Source: Dehalococcoidia bacterium | GTDB taxonomy: Bacteria > Chloroflexota > Dehalococcoidia > Tepidiformales > Tepidiformaceae | Assembly: GCA_003104995.1 (NCBI GenBank) | Contig: PQAO01000008.1 | Location: forward strand, 45,801-109,800 | DNA length: 64,000 nt | Direction of reading: 5' to 3' | The notes under the pieces: generated by a model | The model's database searches: none | The model's input: the letters and a program-made list of their open reading frames with translations, nothing else | Told to the model about the DNA's origin: nothing | Shown here: positions 39,090 through 49,806 of the stretch, one piece after another | Numbering within the stretch: position 1 is the first letter of the stretch | Layout: each line of letters opens with the position of its first letter | Position numbers and translations under genes: made by a program

Positions 39090-39369
39090 AGGGCTTACGC
39101 GCATCACCCGTAAGGGTCAGATCACCGTCCCGGCTGAGATTCGAGCAGCGCTTGGCCTCAAGGAAGGCGATCGAATCCAACTGAGTTATGACGAGCACAC
39201 CCATGTCGTCACACTTGAGACTCCCTCGTCGGTGGTAACGCGGACGGCGGGCATGCTCAAGCGGCCCGGACAACCGCCGGCCTCCACCGCCGATGCGAGG
39301 CAATCCGCGCGGCGCGCCTGGGCGCAGGCCGCCGTCGAGCGGGACGAGCGCTCGCAGCGTGGCAACTGA
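39079..39369 (+). CDS. AbrB/SpoVT-type antitoxin
   Basis: TRITRKGQITVPAEIRAALGLKEGDRIQL. Confidence 0.9.
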   Translation: MVLRGLTRITRKGQITVPAEIRAALGLKEGDRIQLSYDEHTHVVTLETPSSVVTRTAGMLKRPGQPPASTADARQSARRAWAQAAVERDERSQRGN

Positions 39370-39784
39370 AGTCCTGCTCGACACGAACGTGTTCCTGCGG
39401 CACCTGCTGCAGGACCATCCCGAGCAGTCGCCCGCATCAACCGCCCTGCTGGAACGGATCGAGTCTGGCGTGCTCGCCGGGTGGGTCACCCCGATGGCGG
39501 TCGCCGAGATGGTGTGGGTGCTCTCCGGCTCTACTTACGGGCTGACCCGCGACGACATCCGCGACGGACTCTCGGCACTGTTGGAGTTACCCGGTCTGCG
39601 CGTCGTCGACAACCGGGCGCTGCGACGGGCGCTCGAACTGTACGCCTCACTGAGCATCGATTTCATCGACGCATACCATGGGGCCCTGGCGGAAGCGGCG
39701 GGGGGCGTCGTGTATAGCTTCGACCGGGACTTCGACCGGATCCCGGGCGTGACCCGACTCACGCCGGAGGCTGGGGCGGGCTGA
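39359..39784 (+). CDS. PIN-domain toxin (VapC-type)
   Basis: VLLDTNVFLRHLLQD; IDFIDAYHGALA; YSFDRDFDRIPGVTRL; GTG start overlapping antitoxin. Confidence 0.9.
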   Translation: MATEVLLDTNVFLRHLLQDHPEQSPASTALLERIESGVLAGWVTPMAVAEMVWVLSGSTYGLTRDDIRDGLSALLELPGLRVVDNRALRRALELYASLSIDFIDAYHGALAEAAGGVVYSFDRDFDRIPGVTRLTPEAGAG

Positions 39785-39806
39785 ACTATCCCGGTGAGGA
39801 GATCGG

Positions 39807-40991
39807 CTAGCCCTTCTTTGGCAGCGCTTCCAGCGCCCGGCCGATGACCATCCGCTGGATCTGGTTGGTGCCTTCGAAGATCTGGAAGATCTTGGCGTCG
39901 CGGACCCATTTCTCGACCGGGTGATCGCGCATGTAGCCCTGGCCTCCAAGGACCTGGACGGCATCGACAGTGACCTTCATGGCCATATCGCTGGCGAAGC
40001 ACTTGGCCATCGAACCTTCGGCCTGGAGGTAAGGGACGTTGGCGCCGGCCATCCAGGCGGCGCGCCAGACCATGAGCCTGGCGGATTCAACGGCCATGGC
40101 CATGTCGGCGAGCATGAAGCTGACGCCCTGGTTCTTGATGATCGCCCGTCCGAACTGGACGCGGTCCTTGGAGTAGTCGAGGGCGTATTCGTAGGCCGCG
40201 CGGCCGATGCCAAGGGCGTAGGCGCCGACAACGGGGCGGGTTCGTTCGAGGGTCATTAGCGCGCCGAGGGCGCCCGGGCCAGAGCCTCCGCCGGCCGCCG
40301 ACTGCGCACCGAGCTTGTAGTCGGCGGGGATGCGGCATTCGTTGAAGACAACGTTGGCGGTGTGTGAGGCGCGAATGCCCATCTTCTTCCAGGTGGTGCC
40401 CTCTTCGAGGCCGGGGGTGCCACGGGGAACCACATAGGCGCCAATGCCACCCCAGCCTTTCGAGCGGTCTTCGGTCGCGAACACCACGTGGACGTCGGCG
40501 ATGTTGCCGTTGGTGATGAATTGCTTTTCGCCGTTGAGGATGTAGTCGTCGCCGTCGCGCGTCGCGGTCGTCTGGATGTTGGCGACATCGGAGCCGGCAT
40601 CCGGCTCGGTGAGGCACATCGCGCCAAGGTGGACTTCATCGGCGTCAGAGGAGATGGCCGCGAGCCATTTCTCGCGCTGCTCCGGCGACCCGGTAGAGGC
40701 GATGGCGGCCCCGGCGAGGCCCGAGCTGTTGATGGCCAGGGCGATGCCGGCGCAACCCCACGAGAGCTCTTCGGCGAGGATCGCCGGGATGAGCGAGGAG
40801 CCGGCGCCATCGAGGAGGCTGCCTTGCTTCGAGATCCCGAAGCCGATCGCGGCGGCCTTCTTGATGATGTCGTAGGGCACTTCCTCGCGCTCGTCGTAGT
40901 AGGCGGCAACGGGCCGGATTTCTTTCTTCGCGAACTCGTGAGCGACCTGCTGGACCATCTTTTCTTCTTCTGAGAGCTCGAGCGAGACCAT
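39807..40991 (-). CDS. Acyl-CoA dehydrogenase
   Basis: MCLTEPDAGSD; QVLGGQGYMRDHPVEKWVRDAKIFQIFEGTNQIQR. Confidence 0.94.
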   Translation of the reverse strand: MVSLELSEEEKMVQQVAHEFAKKEIRPVAAYYDEREEVPYDIIKKAAAIGFGISKQGSLLDGAGSSLIPAILAEELSWGCAGIALAINSSGLAGAAIASTGSPEQREKWLAAISSDADEVHLGAMCLTEPDAGSDVANIQTTATRDGDDYILNGEKQFITNGNIADVHVVFATEDRSKGWGGIGAYVVPRGTPGLEEGTTWKKMGIRASHTANVVFNECRIPADYKLGAQSAAGGGSGPGALGALMTLERTRPVVGAYALGIGRAAYEYALDYSKDRVQFGRAIIKNQGVSFMLADMAMAVESARLMVWRAAWMAGANVPYLQAEGSMAKCFASDMAMKVTVDAVQVLGGQGYMRDHPVEKWVRDAKIFQIFEGTNQIQRMVIGRALEALPKKG

Positions 40992-41389
40992 GGAGGGCGC
41001 CTCCGAAGGGCATGACTTGAAGGCAGCTTACCATCCGGTAGGCAGCGCGGAAGAGGATCACGGCGGGCGGGCGGCGGACCGGCGCCTGTGCTTGGACCTC
41101 ACACTTGCTGATCTGGCCCGGGGGACGATAACGGAATCGTCACACAGTCATCCCACCGGGGGCTGGATCAGAGGGCGGTTATGGGGCTACCGTACGGTTA
41201 TGACATGTGCCTTCGGCTGAGCCACGCCGGCGCTGCCATGCGACTGCGTCATGTTTCAGGCGTGTTGCAGGCGGCACCGGATCTTCACAAAGAATCCCGG
41301 GATTTCCATGGACAGGCCCGGAAGCGGCTGACTATCATGGCGCCGCCCCTGGCACCTACGACGGCAAGCATTCGAGGTAAAGCGACGTT

Positions 41390-42292
41390 ATGGACGAGCG
41401 CATAGGCCACTTTTTGAATTTCCTCGCAGTGGAGAAGAACGCATCGAGCAACACCATCGCCGCTTACCGGAACGACCTCTCTCAGTTCACCGTGTTCCTG
41501 GTGGCCGCTTCTCCCGGGAAGGCGCTCAATGGCACCTCGCAGGAGATGGTCGTCCGTTACGTCGAACATCTCCGTGATGTGCAGAACTACAAAGAGGCGA
41601 CGGTCGCCCGCAAAGTCGCCGCGGTGAAGTCGTTCTACGGCTTCCTCGCGGCTGAGGGCCTGGTGGACCACGACCCCACGGAGCATCTGAAATCGCCCCA
41701 GGTCGGGAAGACGCTCCCCCGCGCGCTCACAGTCGCCGAAGTCGATGAGCTGCTGGAACAGCCCGCCCGCCGCAACACTCCGGAGGCCCGGCGCGATAAG
41801 GCCATGCTCGAACTTCTGTACGCCACCGGCCTGCGCGTGACGGAGCTGGTCTCGCTGGACCTGAACGACATTGCGCTGGAGAGCGACCCGGTAACGGTGC
41901 GCTGTGTCGGCAAGGGTGAGCGCGAGCGGGTGCTGCCACTGCACCAGCGTCCGGTGGACGAACTGCGGCAGTACATCTTTCATGTGCGGCCAAAGCTGGT
42001 CCGCAACCGCCGCGAGACGGCCCTGTTCGTGAACCGCCGCGGGGAGCGGCTGACGCGCCAGGGGTTCTGGCTGATTCTGAAGAACTATGCAAGGGAAGCG
42101 AATCTCGACAGGACCATCACGCCACACACGCTTCGGCACACGTACGCGACACACATGCTCAGCGGCGGTATGCCTCTTCGTAATGTCCAGGACGCCCTGG
42201 GGCACGCGAGCATCTCGACGACCCAGATCTACACACACCTGACCGACGACCAGAAGCGGCGCGAATACGACAAGGCGCACCCACGGGCCTGA
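41390..42292 (+). CDS. xerD: Tyrosine recombinase XerC/XerD family
   Basis: YATGLRVTELVSL; HTLRHTYATHMLSGG; LGHASISTTQIYTHL. Confidence 0.92.
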   Translation: MDERIGHFLNFLAVEKNASSNTIAAYRNDLSQFTVFLVAASPGKALNGTSQEMVVRYVEHLRDVQNYKEATVARKVAAVKSFYGFLAAEGLVDHDPTEHLKSPQVGKTLPRALTVAEVDELLEQPARRNTPEARRDKAMLELLYATGLRVTELVSLDLNDIALESDPVTVRCVGKGERERVLPLHQRPVDELRQYIFHVRPKLVRNRRETALFVNRRGERLTRQGFWLILKNYAREANLDRTITPHTLRHTYATHMLSGGMPLRNVQDALGHASISTTQIYTHLTDDQKRREYDKAHPRA

Positions 42293-42321
42293 GGATCTCC
42301 AGGGCTGACGGCACACTACGT

Positions 42322-42352
42322 ACAGGCGCGCCCGGCGGCGCGCCTGTAGTCT
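42322..42352 (+). terminator. Intrinsic terminator after xerD
   Basis: Perfect 11-bp stem acaggcgcgcc/ggcgcgcctgt, 4-nt loop cggc, then agtctttt. Confidence 0.75.
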
Positions 42353-42359
42353 TTTCGGC

Positions 42360-43238
42360 ATGAGCCATTACCAGCTGGTTGAGGCACTGATGGCAGGACG
42401 GGCGGCCGAGGCGCTCCGGGAATTGGATGCGACCGGAAAGCTCACGGCGGCGATCCCCGAGCTGGAGGCCGGGCGCGGCTTCGCCCAGCCCGAACTGCAT
42501 TACTACGACGTCCTCGAACACAACCTGGCGGCAGTGGCGGCGGTTGATGCGGTCCTCGGGAGCGGCGAAGACAACCTGGAACTACGCGAGGCGATCGCCT
42601 GGATCGATGTCGAGGCATCGCTGGACCGGGAGATCGGGGGTGTCCCGCTGGCAGCGCTGGTGCGGCTGGCGGCCCTTTTGCACGACGTAGCCAAGCCGGC
42701 CACGGCGGTCTTCGAAGGCGGCCGCCTCCGGTTCCCAAGGCATGGGCCGCGCGGGGCGGAGTTGATGGGGGAGCGGCTGCCGGCGCTGGGCTTCGCACCC
42801 GAGGCGACCGACCTGGTAACCCGGCTGATCCGGTATCACCTCCGGCCGCGAGAGCTCATCCGGGACGGAGCTGCGACCGACCGGGCGGTACGGAGATTTG
42901 TCGCGGACCTGGACGGGCACGTGTTGCCGCTGATGCTGGTGAACCTGGCTGACGGGATGGCGACGCGGGGACCCGGGTACACGAGGGAGAACTATCGCCG
43001 GCACTGCACATTCGTGAACTACGTGGCGGCGCGGGCCTGGGCAGTGGCGGATGAAGGCGAAGTCCCGCTGGTAACGGGCGACGACCTGATCGCTGAGCTT
43101 GACCTTGCCGGTGGACGCTTGTTGGGGGCTGTCCTAACATCGGTTCGCCGAGCCCAACTCGAAGGTGCCGTGACAACGAGGCACGAGGCCCTCGCGCTGG
43201 CACGCTCGGTCCTGGAGACCCTGAAAGCCGCAGAGTAG
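42360..43238 (+). CDS. HD-domain protein resembling C-terminal part of CCA-adding/poly(A) polymerase enzymes
   Basis: HYYDVLEHNLAAV; LAALLHDVAKPAT; RHGPRGAELM; no nucleotidyltransferase head. Confidence 0.75.
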   Translation: MSHYQLVEALMAGRAAEALRELDATGKLTAAIPELEAGRGFAQPELHYYDVLEHNLAAVAAVDAVLGSGEDNLELREAIAWIDVEASLDREIGGVPLAALVRLAALLHDVAKPATAVFEGGRLRFPRHGPRGAELMGERLPALGFAPEATDLVTRLIRYHLRPRELIRDGAATDRAVRRFVADLDGHVLPLMLVNLADGMATRGPGYTRENYRRHCTFVNYVAARAWAVADEGEVPLVTGDDLIAELDLAGGRLLGAVLTSVRRAQLEGAVTTRHEALALARSVLETLKAAE

Positions 43239-43272
43239 CCGGCCGGGTCCGGCCGAGCAGGAGAATCCCAAT

Positions 43273-43620
43273 ATGGCCGCAATGTGGAGTGTGATCTTCT
43301 ACACCGGGCTGACGGTGGTGGCCTTCTATTTCTTCCTCTTGCGCCCCGTGTTGCAGAACCAGAAACAGCAGAAAAAAGCGGTTCAGCAGCTGAAAATCGG
43401 GGATGAGGTGGTGACGAGCGGCGGGCTTATCGGCGAAGTGAAGGATGTCGTGGTGCCCGTGGACGGGCCGACAGAGATCATCCTGGAGCTGGCGCCGGGC
43501 GTGCGGGTGCGCGCACTCACGGACGCGATCCAGCGCAGGCTGAGCACACTGGAGCCATCAACCAACGAAGCATCAACGGCCGAGGTCAATCCCGGCGAGG
43601 TTTCTCACAACAGTGCGTAG
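43273..43620 (+). CDS. yajC: Preprotein translocase subunit YajC
   Basis: FYFFLLRPVLQNQKQQKKAVQQLKIGDEVVTSGGLIGEV. Confidence 0.92.
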   Translation: MAAMWSVIFYTGLTVVAFYFFLLRPVLQNQKQQKKAVQQLKIGDEVVTSGGLIGEVKDVVVPVDGPTEIILELAPGVRVRALTDAIQRRLSTLEPSTNEASTAEVNPGEVSHNSA

Positions 43621-45013
43621 TACCACCACCGTCCTCCTGTTCCTGTTCGTCGCGGCGCTGACCACGTTCAGCGTCATTGTCGTTTGGCCGAGTTCGCCGG
43701 GCCGTTATCTGCCCGGAGACTTCTGGCCGGCGGGCAAAGGCATCAAGATCGGCGACTGGGAGCGGGAAACCATGCGGCTCGGGCTGGATCTGCGCGGTGG
43801 TTCGTACCTGGTTCTCCAGGCGAACCCGCCGGCGGACTACCAGGGCGACCTTGACCAGGCGATGGACGGGGCCAAGGACGTGGTCGAACGGCGCGTCAAC
43901 GAGTTCGGTGTGAGCGAAGCTGAAATCCAGAAGACGAGCGGCAACCGGCTGACGGTGCAGGTCCCGGGGCTCTCGCTGAACGACGCCCAGAACCTGATCG
44001 GCAAGACGGCGGCGCTGCAATTCATGACTTACAACGACAACACCGAACTTGTGCCGGCAACGGGTGTCATCGATGGCCAGACGATCGCGATGACGGGCGC
44101 GCACCTGAAGAACAACACCTTCGCCGAACGATCGGGGACAACCTATGCGGTGGTGTTCGAGACCACGGGACTGGGTTCGCGGCTGCTGGAACAGATAACC
44201 ACGCGGGCGGTCCAGTATCCCTCGTCCGACGCCCGCAACTTCCTGGTGGTCATGCTCGACGGCGAAGTGCTGTCGGAAGCGGCGGTGCAGGCAGTGATCA
44301 CCGACCAGGGCCGGATCACGGGGCAGTCATCGTTCTCGGCCGCAAACAACCTCTCAAAGCAGCTGAACGCGGGCGCCTTGCCGATCCCACTGGAAATCAT
44401 CCAGGCGAAAGAGGTGAGCGCCACGCTGGGTGAGGACTCGGTGCTGGACTCCGTGAAGGCGGGTGAGGTCGGCCTGCTTGCCGTGATGCTCTTCATGATC
44501 CTGTTTTACCGGCTTCCCGGGGTGCTGGCCTCGGCGGCGCTGCTGGTCTACACCTCCGTGACGTTGATGGTGTTCAAGGTGTGGCCCGTCACGCTGACAC
44601 TCTCGGGTATCGCGGCGTTCGTACTGTCCATCGGCATCGCGGTGGATGCGAACGTGCTCATCTTCGAGCGCATGAAAGAGGAGCTGCGCAGGGGCCGCAC
44701 ACTGAGCGCGGCGATCGACATCGGGTTCGCGCGGGCATGGTCGTCGATCCGGGATTCGAACGTCTCGACGCTGATCACGTGTCTCATCCTGTACTGGTTT
44801 GGGAGCCAGTTCGGCGCATCGCTGGTGCAGGGTTTTGCGCTCACGCTGGCGATTGGTGTCGGGATCAGCATGTTCTCGGCGATCACGGTGACGCGGACGT
44901 TCCTGAAGATGGTGCTGGGCACGCCGCTGGCGAAGAGCCATTTCCTGTTCAACGCAGAAGAAGTGAAACGGACCAAACCGGCCGGGCGGGCAGCCAGGGC
45001 GACGGGGGAATAG
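43613..45013 (+). CDS. secD: Protein translocase subunit SecD
   Basis: LGLDLRGGSYLVLQ; AGALPIPLEI; GIAVDANVLIFERMKEELR. Confidence 0.95.
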   Translation: MRSTTTVLLFLFVAALTTFSVIVVWPSSPGRYLPGDFWPAGKGIKIGDWERETMRLGLDLRGGSYLVLQANPPADYQGDLDQAMDGAKDVVERRVNEFGVSEAEIQKTSGNRLTVQVPGLSLNDAQNLIGKTAALQFMTYNDNTELVPATGVIDGQTIAMTGAHLKNNTFAERSGTTYAVVFETTGLGSRLLEQITTRAVQYPSSDARNFLVVMLDGEVLSEAAVQAVITDQGRITGQSSFSAANNLSKQLNAGALPIPLEIIQAKEVSATLGEDSVLDSVKAGEVGLLAVMLFMILFYRLPGVLASAALLVYTSVTLMVFKVWPVTLTLSGIAAFVLSIGIAVDANVLIFERMKEELRRGRTLSAAIDIGFARAWSSIRDSNVSTLITCLILYWFGSQFGASLVQGFALTLAIGVGISMFSAITVTRTFLKMVLGTPLAKSHFLFNAEEVKRTKPAGRAARATGE

Positions 45014-45017
45014 CTGC

Positions 45018-45998
45018 ATGCTGGATTTCGCTGGAAAGCGATGGTGGTATCTTTCGGTCTCGATCGTCCTGTTCCTTGCCTCGGCCGGGGCCCTGGGCCT
45101 ATGGGGCCTGAAAGCGGGCATCGAGTTCACCTCCGGCTCGTCGTTCACGCTGGAGTTCACTGAGCAAACGGTGTCGCAGTCCGACCTGCGGCAGGCGATG
45201 CACGACCTGGACCACCCGGAAGCCCGAATCCAGGGCGCCGGGTCCAACACCTACATCATCCGGACATCGGAGCTGGAGAACGCGCCCAGCCTGGACAGCG
45301 CCGCGGGGCCGACCCCGCCCGGCGAAATCGACGCGATCGAGGCGGCGCTCCGGGCGCGCTTCGGTGAGTTCACGCGGGAAGACTTCTCGACGGTTTCGGG
45401 GACGGTATCGAGCGAGATTGCACGGTATGCGACATTCGCCGTATTCGCCGCGGCCGTCGCCATCCTGCTCTATGTGTGGGTGATGTTCCGGCAGCTGCCG
45501 AAGCCCTGGCGCTACGGAACCTGCGCGATCGTAGCGCTCGTCCACGACTCGTTCATCATCCTCGGGCTGTTCGCGGTACTCGGCGAGTTCCGCAACACCG
45601 AGGTGGACACGGCATTCATCACCGCGATCCTGACCGTCATCGGTTTCTCCGTGCACGACACGATCGTGGTGTTCGACCGCATCCGCGAGACGGTCTCGAA
45701 CGACCCGTACGTGCCCTTCGAGGAAGCGGTGAACGCAAGCATGACCGAGACCCTGGCGCGGTCGATCAACACCTCGCTGGTGGTGGTGTTCACCGTGCTG
45801 GCGATGATGCTGATCGGCGGAGAGACCATCCGCAACTTCCTGCTGGTGCTGCTGGTCGGCATCGTGGCGGGGACGTATTCGAGCATCGGCGTGGCATCGC
45901 AGTTGCTGGTGGTCTGGGAAAACGGCGACATCGGCAAGTTCTGGCGGCGGCTGCGCGGCGCGGCCCAGGAACAGGACGTGGCGGCCGAGGCCGTCTAG
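45018..45998 (+). CDS. secF: Protein translocase subunit SecF
   Basis: GIEFTSGSSFTLEF; GFSVHDTIVVFDRIRE; ARSINTSLVVVF. Confidence 0.94.
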   Translation: MLDFAGKRWWYLSVSIVLFLASAGALGLWGLKAGIEFTSGSSFTLEFTEQTVSQSDLRQAMHDLDHPEARIQGAGSNTYIIRTSELENAPSLDSAAGPTPPGEIDAIEAALRARFGEFTREDFSTVSGTVSSEIARYATFAVFAAAVAILLYVWVMFRQLPKPWRYGTCAIVALVHDSFIILGLFAVLGEFRNTEVDTAFITAILTVIGFSVHDTIVVFDRIRETVSNDPYVPFEEAVNASMTETLARSINTSLVVVFTVLAMMLIGGETIRNFLLVLLVGIVAGTYSSIGVASQLLVVWENGDIGKFWRRLRGAAQEQDVAAEAV

Positions 45999-46019
45999 CA
46001 CCTGGCCACTCAAATCAAG

Positions 46020-46052
46020 CGCCGGGGCGCGGACACTCGTCCGGCCCCGGCG
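46020..46052. terminator. Hairpin between convergent secF and selB
   Basis: CGCCGGGGC-g-CGGAC-actc-GTCCG-GCCCCGGCG, 14 bp with one bulge. Confidence 0.55.
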
Positions 46053-46080
46053 TTCTGCGCGTTCGCGAATCACCAGAGTA

Positions 46081-47919
46081 TTAGCGAAGCGTACGAGCAT
46101 CACCGCTGCGCCGGGTGATGTGGAGGGCATCGAGGTGTTCGAGGAAGGCCTGCGCGTACTTGCGGCTGGTGGCGAAGAGGTCGCGGACCTCGGCCAGGGA
46201 AATGGCGCCAGTGGCGGAAATGTGTCTCCGCGTGCGCTCCAGCATGTCCGCGAAGACGGCGGCATCGAAGACGACGCCTGCACCGGTATCGACGACGAGG
46301 CCGCGGTCAGCCAGGTAGGCCAGCAGCGGCGGAGGCGGGAGCCGGTCGGTGGGGGGACTGGCTCCGCCCTCGCGGATGCCAGCCAGGAAGGCTTCGGCCT
46401 CCCGATGCTGTACGGGCGTTAAGACAGGCTCATAGCCCGGGGGAGCGAGACCCGCACGGGCTTCCGAAAGCGTGCCAGAAGCGACCGCATGGGATACCAC
46501 GAGGTCGAACGATGACGGATCGAGGCGCAGACTGCCGCGCACGTGTTCGCGGGGGGCGGCGAGGCGGAGCGGGTTGGCCTGGAGGTACTCGCTAACGGCG
46601 CCCGCCAGGCGGCCTGCCTGTGCCGAGAGCCAGGCAGCCGCGACCGCCTTCCCGCCGGCGAGCACGACCGTACCTGAGGCGAGGAGGGACTCCAGCGCGG
46701 TGGAAACGACATGGGCGTCGTCGCCTGCGTGCGGGGCGAGGTCGGCCGGCGCTGCGGGACCGGCGAGCAAGCGATCGAGAATGCGGTCCGCTGGCGAGCC
46801 ATGGAGCAGGCGATCGAGGGCCTTCATCGTCGGGGCGTGGTTGCGCCGGCGCCGCTTCGCGTTGACGGCGACAATTACGCCACCGGCCACGGTATCGTTC
46901 GGCGTGCGGACGATGCAGTGATCACCCGGGAGGGCAGGCATTGGCTGATCGAGGACCAGCTGCGCCCAGGCCGCTTCGCCCGCCAGGAGGGCGTCGCTAT
47001 CGAGGAGGCGGAGGCGGGCCTCGGATTCGGCAGTCGCGCTGAGGACGGTGACGCCCGCGTCGTGGCCGAGGGGATGCGCGAGCATGGGCGTTGCACGGAG
47101 GCGGACATCGAGCACGCGCGCCGGGGTGACCGACCCGGGAGCAGCGACAACCATGCCCCGCCGGATGTCCTCGATGTGGAGGCCGCTGAGGTTCACCGCG
47201 GCGCGGGTCCCCGGGTCGAGGCGGTCGACCTTCGTCCGGTGGCGCTGAAGCCCGCGAATCCGGGCGCGCAGGCCGCCGGGCTGGAGTTCCACTTCCTGGC
47301 CGGCGGAGAGCGCGCCATGGACGAGGGTGCCGGTAACGACGACGCCGAAGCCCTGGATGGTGAACGCGCGATCGATGGGCAGGCGTGGGCGGCCGAGGTC
47401 GCGCTTGGGCGGAGTCACGTCGAGTGCGGCATCGATGGCGAGCTTGAGGGCCTCGATCCCCTCGCCCGAGGTGGCGCAGACACGGAGGATTGGCGCGCCC
47501 TCGAGGCGGGAGCCGGCGAGAACATCTTCGAGTTCAGCTTCGACGAGGTCGACATATTCGCTTTCGACCAGGTCGGTCCTGGTGAGAACCACGATGCCGG
47601 CCGGTACATCGAGCAGGTCGAGGATGGCCAGGTGCTCACGGGTCTGAGGCATGGGCCCCTCGTCGGCTGCGACAACCAGGAGCGCGAGGTCGACGCCTCC
47701 GGCACCGGCGAGCATGTTCTTGATGAACCGCTCATGGCCGGGCACATCGACGATGCTGACTTCACGGCCTGACGGAAGCTCGATCCAGGCGAAACCGAGG
47801 TCGATGGTGAGGCCGCGTTCCTTCTCTTCGCGAAGGCGGTCGGGGTCGATGCCGGTCAGGGCTTTCACGAGGGTGCTCTTGCCGTGGTCGACATGGCCGG
47901 CTGTGCCGATGACGTGCAT
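46081..47919 (-). CDS. selB: Selenocysteine-specific translation elongation factor SelB
   Basis: [48 protein letters not shown]; winged-helix C-terminus. The track start at 48126 is over-extended. Confidence 0.92.
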   Translation of the reverse strand: MHVIGTAGHVDHGKSTLVKALTGIDPDRLREEKERGLTIDLGFAWIELPSGREVSIVDVPGHERFIKNMLAGAGGVDLALLVVAADEGPMPQTREHLAILDLLDVPAGIVVLTRTDLVESEYVDLVEAELEDVLAGSRLEGAPILRVCATSGEGIEALKLAIDAALDVTPPKRDLGRPRLPIDRAFTIQGFGVVVTGTLVHGALSAGQEVELQPGGLRARIRGLQRHRTKVDRLDPGTRAAVNLSGLHIEDIRRGMVVAAPGSVTPARVLDVRLRATPMLAHPLGHDAGVTVLSATAESEARLRLLDSDALLAGEAAWAQLVLDQPMPALPGDHCIVRTPNDTVAGGVIVAVNAKRRRRNHAPTMKALDRLLHGSPADRILDRLLAGPAAPADLAPHAGDDAHVVSTALESLLASGTVVLAGGKAVAAAWLSAQAGRLAGAVSEYLQANPLRLAAPREHVRGSLRLDPSSFDLVVSHAVASGTLSEARAGLAPPGYEPVLTPVQHREAEAFLAGIREGGASPPTDRLPPPPLLAYLADRGLVVDTGAGVVFDAAVFADMLERTRRHISATGAISLAEVRDLFATSRKYAQAFLEHLDALHITRRSGDARTLR

Positions 47920-47929
47920 TGGATTGAGT

Positions 47930-49105
47930 CTAGCCGGTTGCGGCGAGGGTGTTCTGGAGGCGGGCAAGGAAGCGGGCGCTGACTTCGCCGTGGAGGAGGC
48001 GGCCCGCACGGGTGAGCCGGACACCGGGGGCGAGTTCGAGCACGCCGGCGGAGGCGCAGTCGTCAAGCACCACGCCGCCCACCTTCCGGAGCGGCAGACC
48101 GAAACGGGCTTCGAACTCTGGTTCATGAAACCCTTCGAGGAGGCGCAAGCGGAGGGAAAACCAGTCGGCCATGGCCGTCACGGCGCCGGGGCGGTAGGCG
48201 GATTCGCGACCAGGGTGGGGAGCCGGAGCGCGTTCTTCGACTGCGGCGATGTAGGCGCGGGGGTGGGCGATGTTCTGGTAACGCTCACCGCCCAGGTAGC
48301 CGTGTGCGCCTGCGCCGATGGCAAGGTATTCGCCATCGGTCCAGTAGACCATGTTGTGGCGGGAGTGGTGGCCGGGCCGCGCCCAGTTCGAGAGTTCGTA
48401 CTGAAGGTAGCCAGCCGCGGCCAGGCGGTCCGTGGCGGCTTCGTAGAGGTCCGCGACCGCATCGGGGTCGAGCGGGGTCACCTCGCCCTTACGGACGCGG
48501 CGGGCCAGCGGCGTGCCATCTTCGACGGTGAGGGCGTAAATGGAGATATGGTCGGGAGCTAGCCCGATAGCAGTGCCAAGCGATCCGATCCAGGCGTCGA
48601 GCGCCTGGCCCGGAAGGCCGTAGATGAGGTCGAGGCCGATGCTTTCGAAGCCGGCCTTCCGGGCGAGGCCGACAGCGGCAGCAGTGGCCTGGGGGGAGTG
48701 GATGCGGTCGAGGAAGCGAAGCTCGTCGGCATGGAAGCTCTGGGCGCCGATCGAGAGCCGTGTGACGCCGGCGGCGCGGAGGGCTTCGAGCTGGGGCCGG
48801 TCGAGGGTACCCGGGTTGGCCTCGAGGGTGACTTCGGCAGCCGGGTCGAGCCGGGCGTGTTGGCCGATAGCGGCGACGACTGCACCGATGTGAGCGGCGG
48901 GAACCTCGCCAGGAGTGCCGCCACCAAAGCCGATGGAAGCAATGGTCCTGCCTGAGAGGAGGGACGCATTGGCATGTACCTCGGCCACGAGCGCGGCGCC
49001 ATAGGCCTCCTTCAGGTTATCCATACCCGAGTAGGCGTTGAAATCGCAGTAGCCGCACTTCACGGTGCAGAAAGGGATATGGACGTAGACGGCCAGGGGC
49101 TGCAT
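47930..49105 (-). CDS. hemW: Radical SAM protein HemW (coproporphyrinogen III oxidase-like)
   Basis: [35 protein letters not shown]. Confidence 0.93.
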   Translation of the reverse strand: MQPLAVYVHIPFCTVKCGYCDFNAYSGMDNLKEAYGAALVAEVHANASLLSGRTIASIGFGGGTPGEVPAAHIGAVVAAIGQHARLDPAAEVTLEANPGTLDRPQLEALRAAGVTRLSIGAQSFHADELRFLDRIHSPQATAAAVGLARKAGFESIGLDLIYGLPGQALDAWIGSLGTAIGLAPDHISIYALTVEDGTPLARRVRKGEVTPLDPDAVADLYEAATDRLAAAGYLQYELSNWARPGHHSRHNMVYWTDGEYLAIGAGAHGYLGGERYQNIAHPRAYIAAVEERAPAPHPGRESAYRPGAVTAMADWFSLRLRLLEGFHEPEFEARFGLPLRKVGGVVLDDCASAGVLELAPGVRLTRAGRLLHGEVSARFLARLQNTLAATG

Positions 49106-49806
49106 CAGCTGCGCCCGAACTCTTCGTGCATCTCGGCGACGCGGTGGGTGGTGATGCCGTGGACGCCCCAGTCCACGAGCTGGCGCGCCCGCTCGGTGTC
49201 GTCCACCGTCCAGGCCACGACCAGCAGACCACGACTCTGGAGCGCCTGGACGATGGGCTCAGTAAGGAGGGTGTGGCGGCAAGAAACACCGCGTGGCCGC
49301 ACATCGCGGTCGGACACGGAGATGAAGAGGTCGAGCTTGGCGCGGACATCGATGGAATAAAACGTGTCGACCTGGGGAAGCTGCTCGGCGACGGCACGGA
49401 GGGCACGCCATTGCTGGGACGAGGCGACGATGCGCGGCGTGATGTCGGCCTCGGCTATCACCTGGGAGATGGCGCCGGCGGCCTCCGCTCCACCATTTTT
49501 GAGGTCGAGGAAGAGGCCGGCGGAGCTGCCCGCGGCGGCTTCGAGGAGTTCGGCCAGACCGTAGTGCGCGCTGGGCACGCGGCGCAGGTACCACTTTTCG
49601 AAGAGGAGGGGGAGCATGCGCACGCGGCGCTCATGGCGGGCCTCGAAGCGGCCACGGTGGATCCAGAGGTCGACCTCGAGATAGTCGGCGCCGGCCGCTA
49701 CATAGTCGCGGACGCGGTCCACGGAGTTCCCGCCGCCGTGGGCGATGATGGCTGGCCCGCTGCGGCCGGGGACTAAGTGCTCGAAGGTGGAGGCGGACAG
49801 CGCCAT
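49105..49806 (-). CDS. Glycerophosphodiester phosphodiesterase family protein
   Basis: IIAHGGGNSVDRVRDYVAAGADYLEVDLWIHRGRFEARHE; C-terminal VVAWTVDD. Confidence 0.85.
   Translation of the reverse strand: MALSASTFEHLVPGRSGPAIIAHGGGNSVDRVRDYVAAGADYLEVDLWIHRGRFEARHERRVRMLPLLFEKWYLRRVPSAHYGLAELLEAAAGSSAGLFLDLKNGGAEAAGAISQVIAEADITPRIVASSQQWRALRAVAEQLPQVDTFYSIDVRAKLDLFISVSDRDVRPRGVSCRHTLLTEPIVQALQSRGLLVVAWTVDDTERARQLVDWGVHGITTHRVAEMHEEFGRS

Noticed and set aside
41310-41335. caggcccggaagcggctgac resembling SRP RNA domain IV
   Set aside because: Lacks the GGAAGGNAGCA core and flanking pairing.
41390-42292. Tyrosine recombinase as evidence of an integrated element
   Set aside because: XerD-like housekeeping sequence; no tRNA target, att repeats, phage genes or transposases nearby.
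46711-47772. 353-aa plus-strand ORF
   Set aside because: Antisense shadow of selB.
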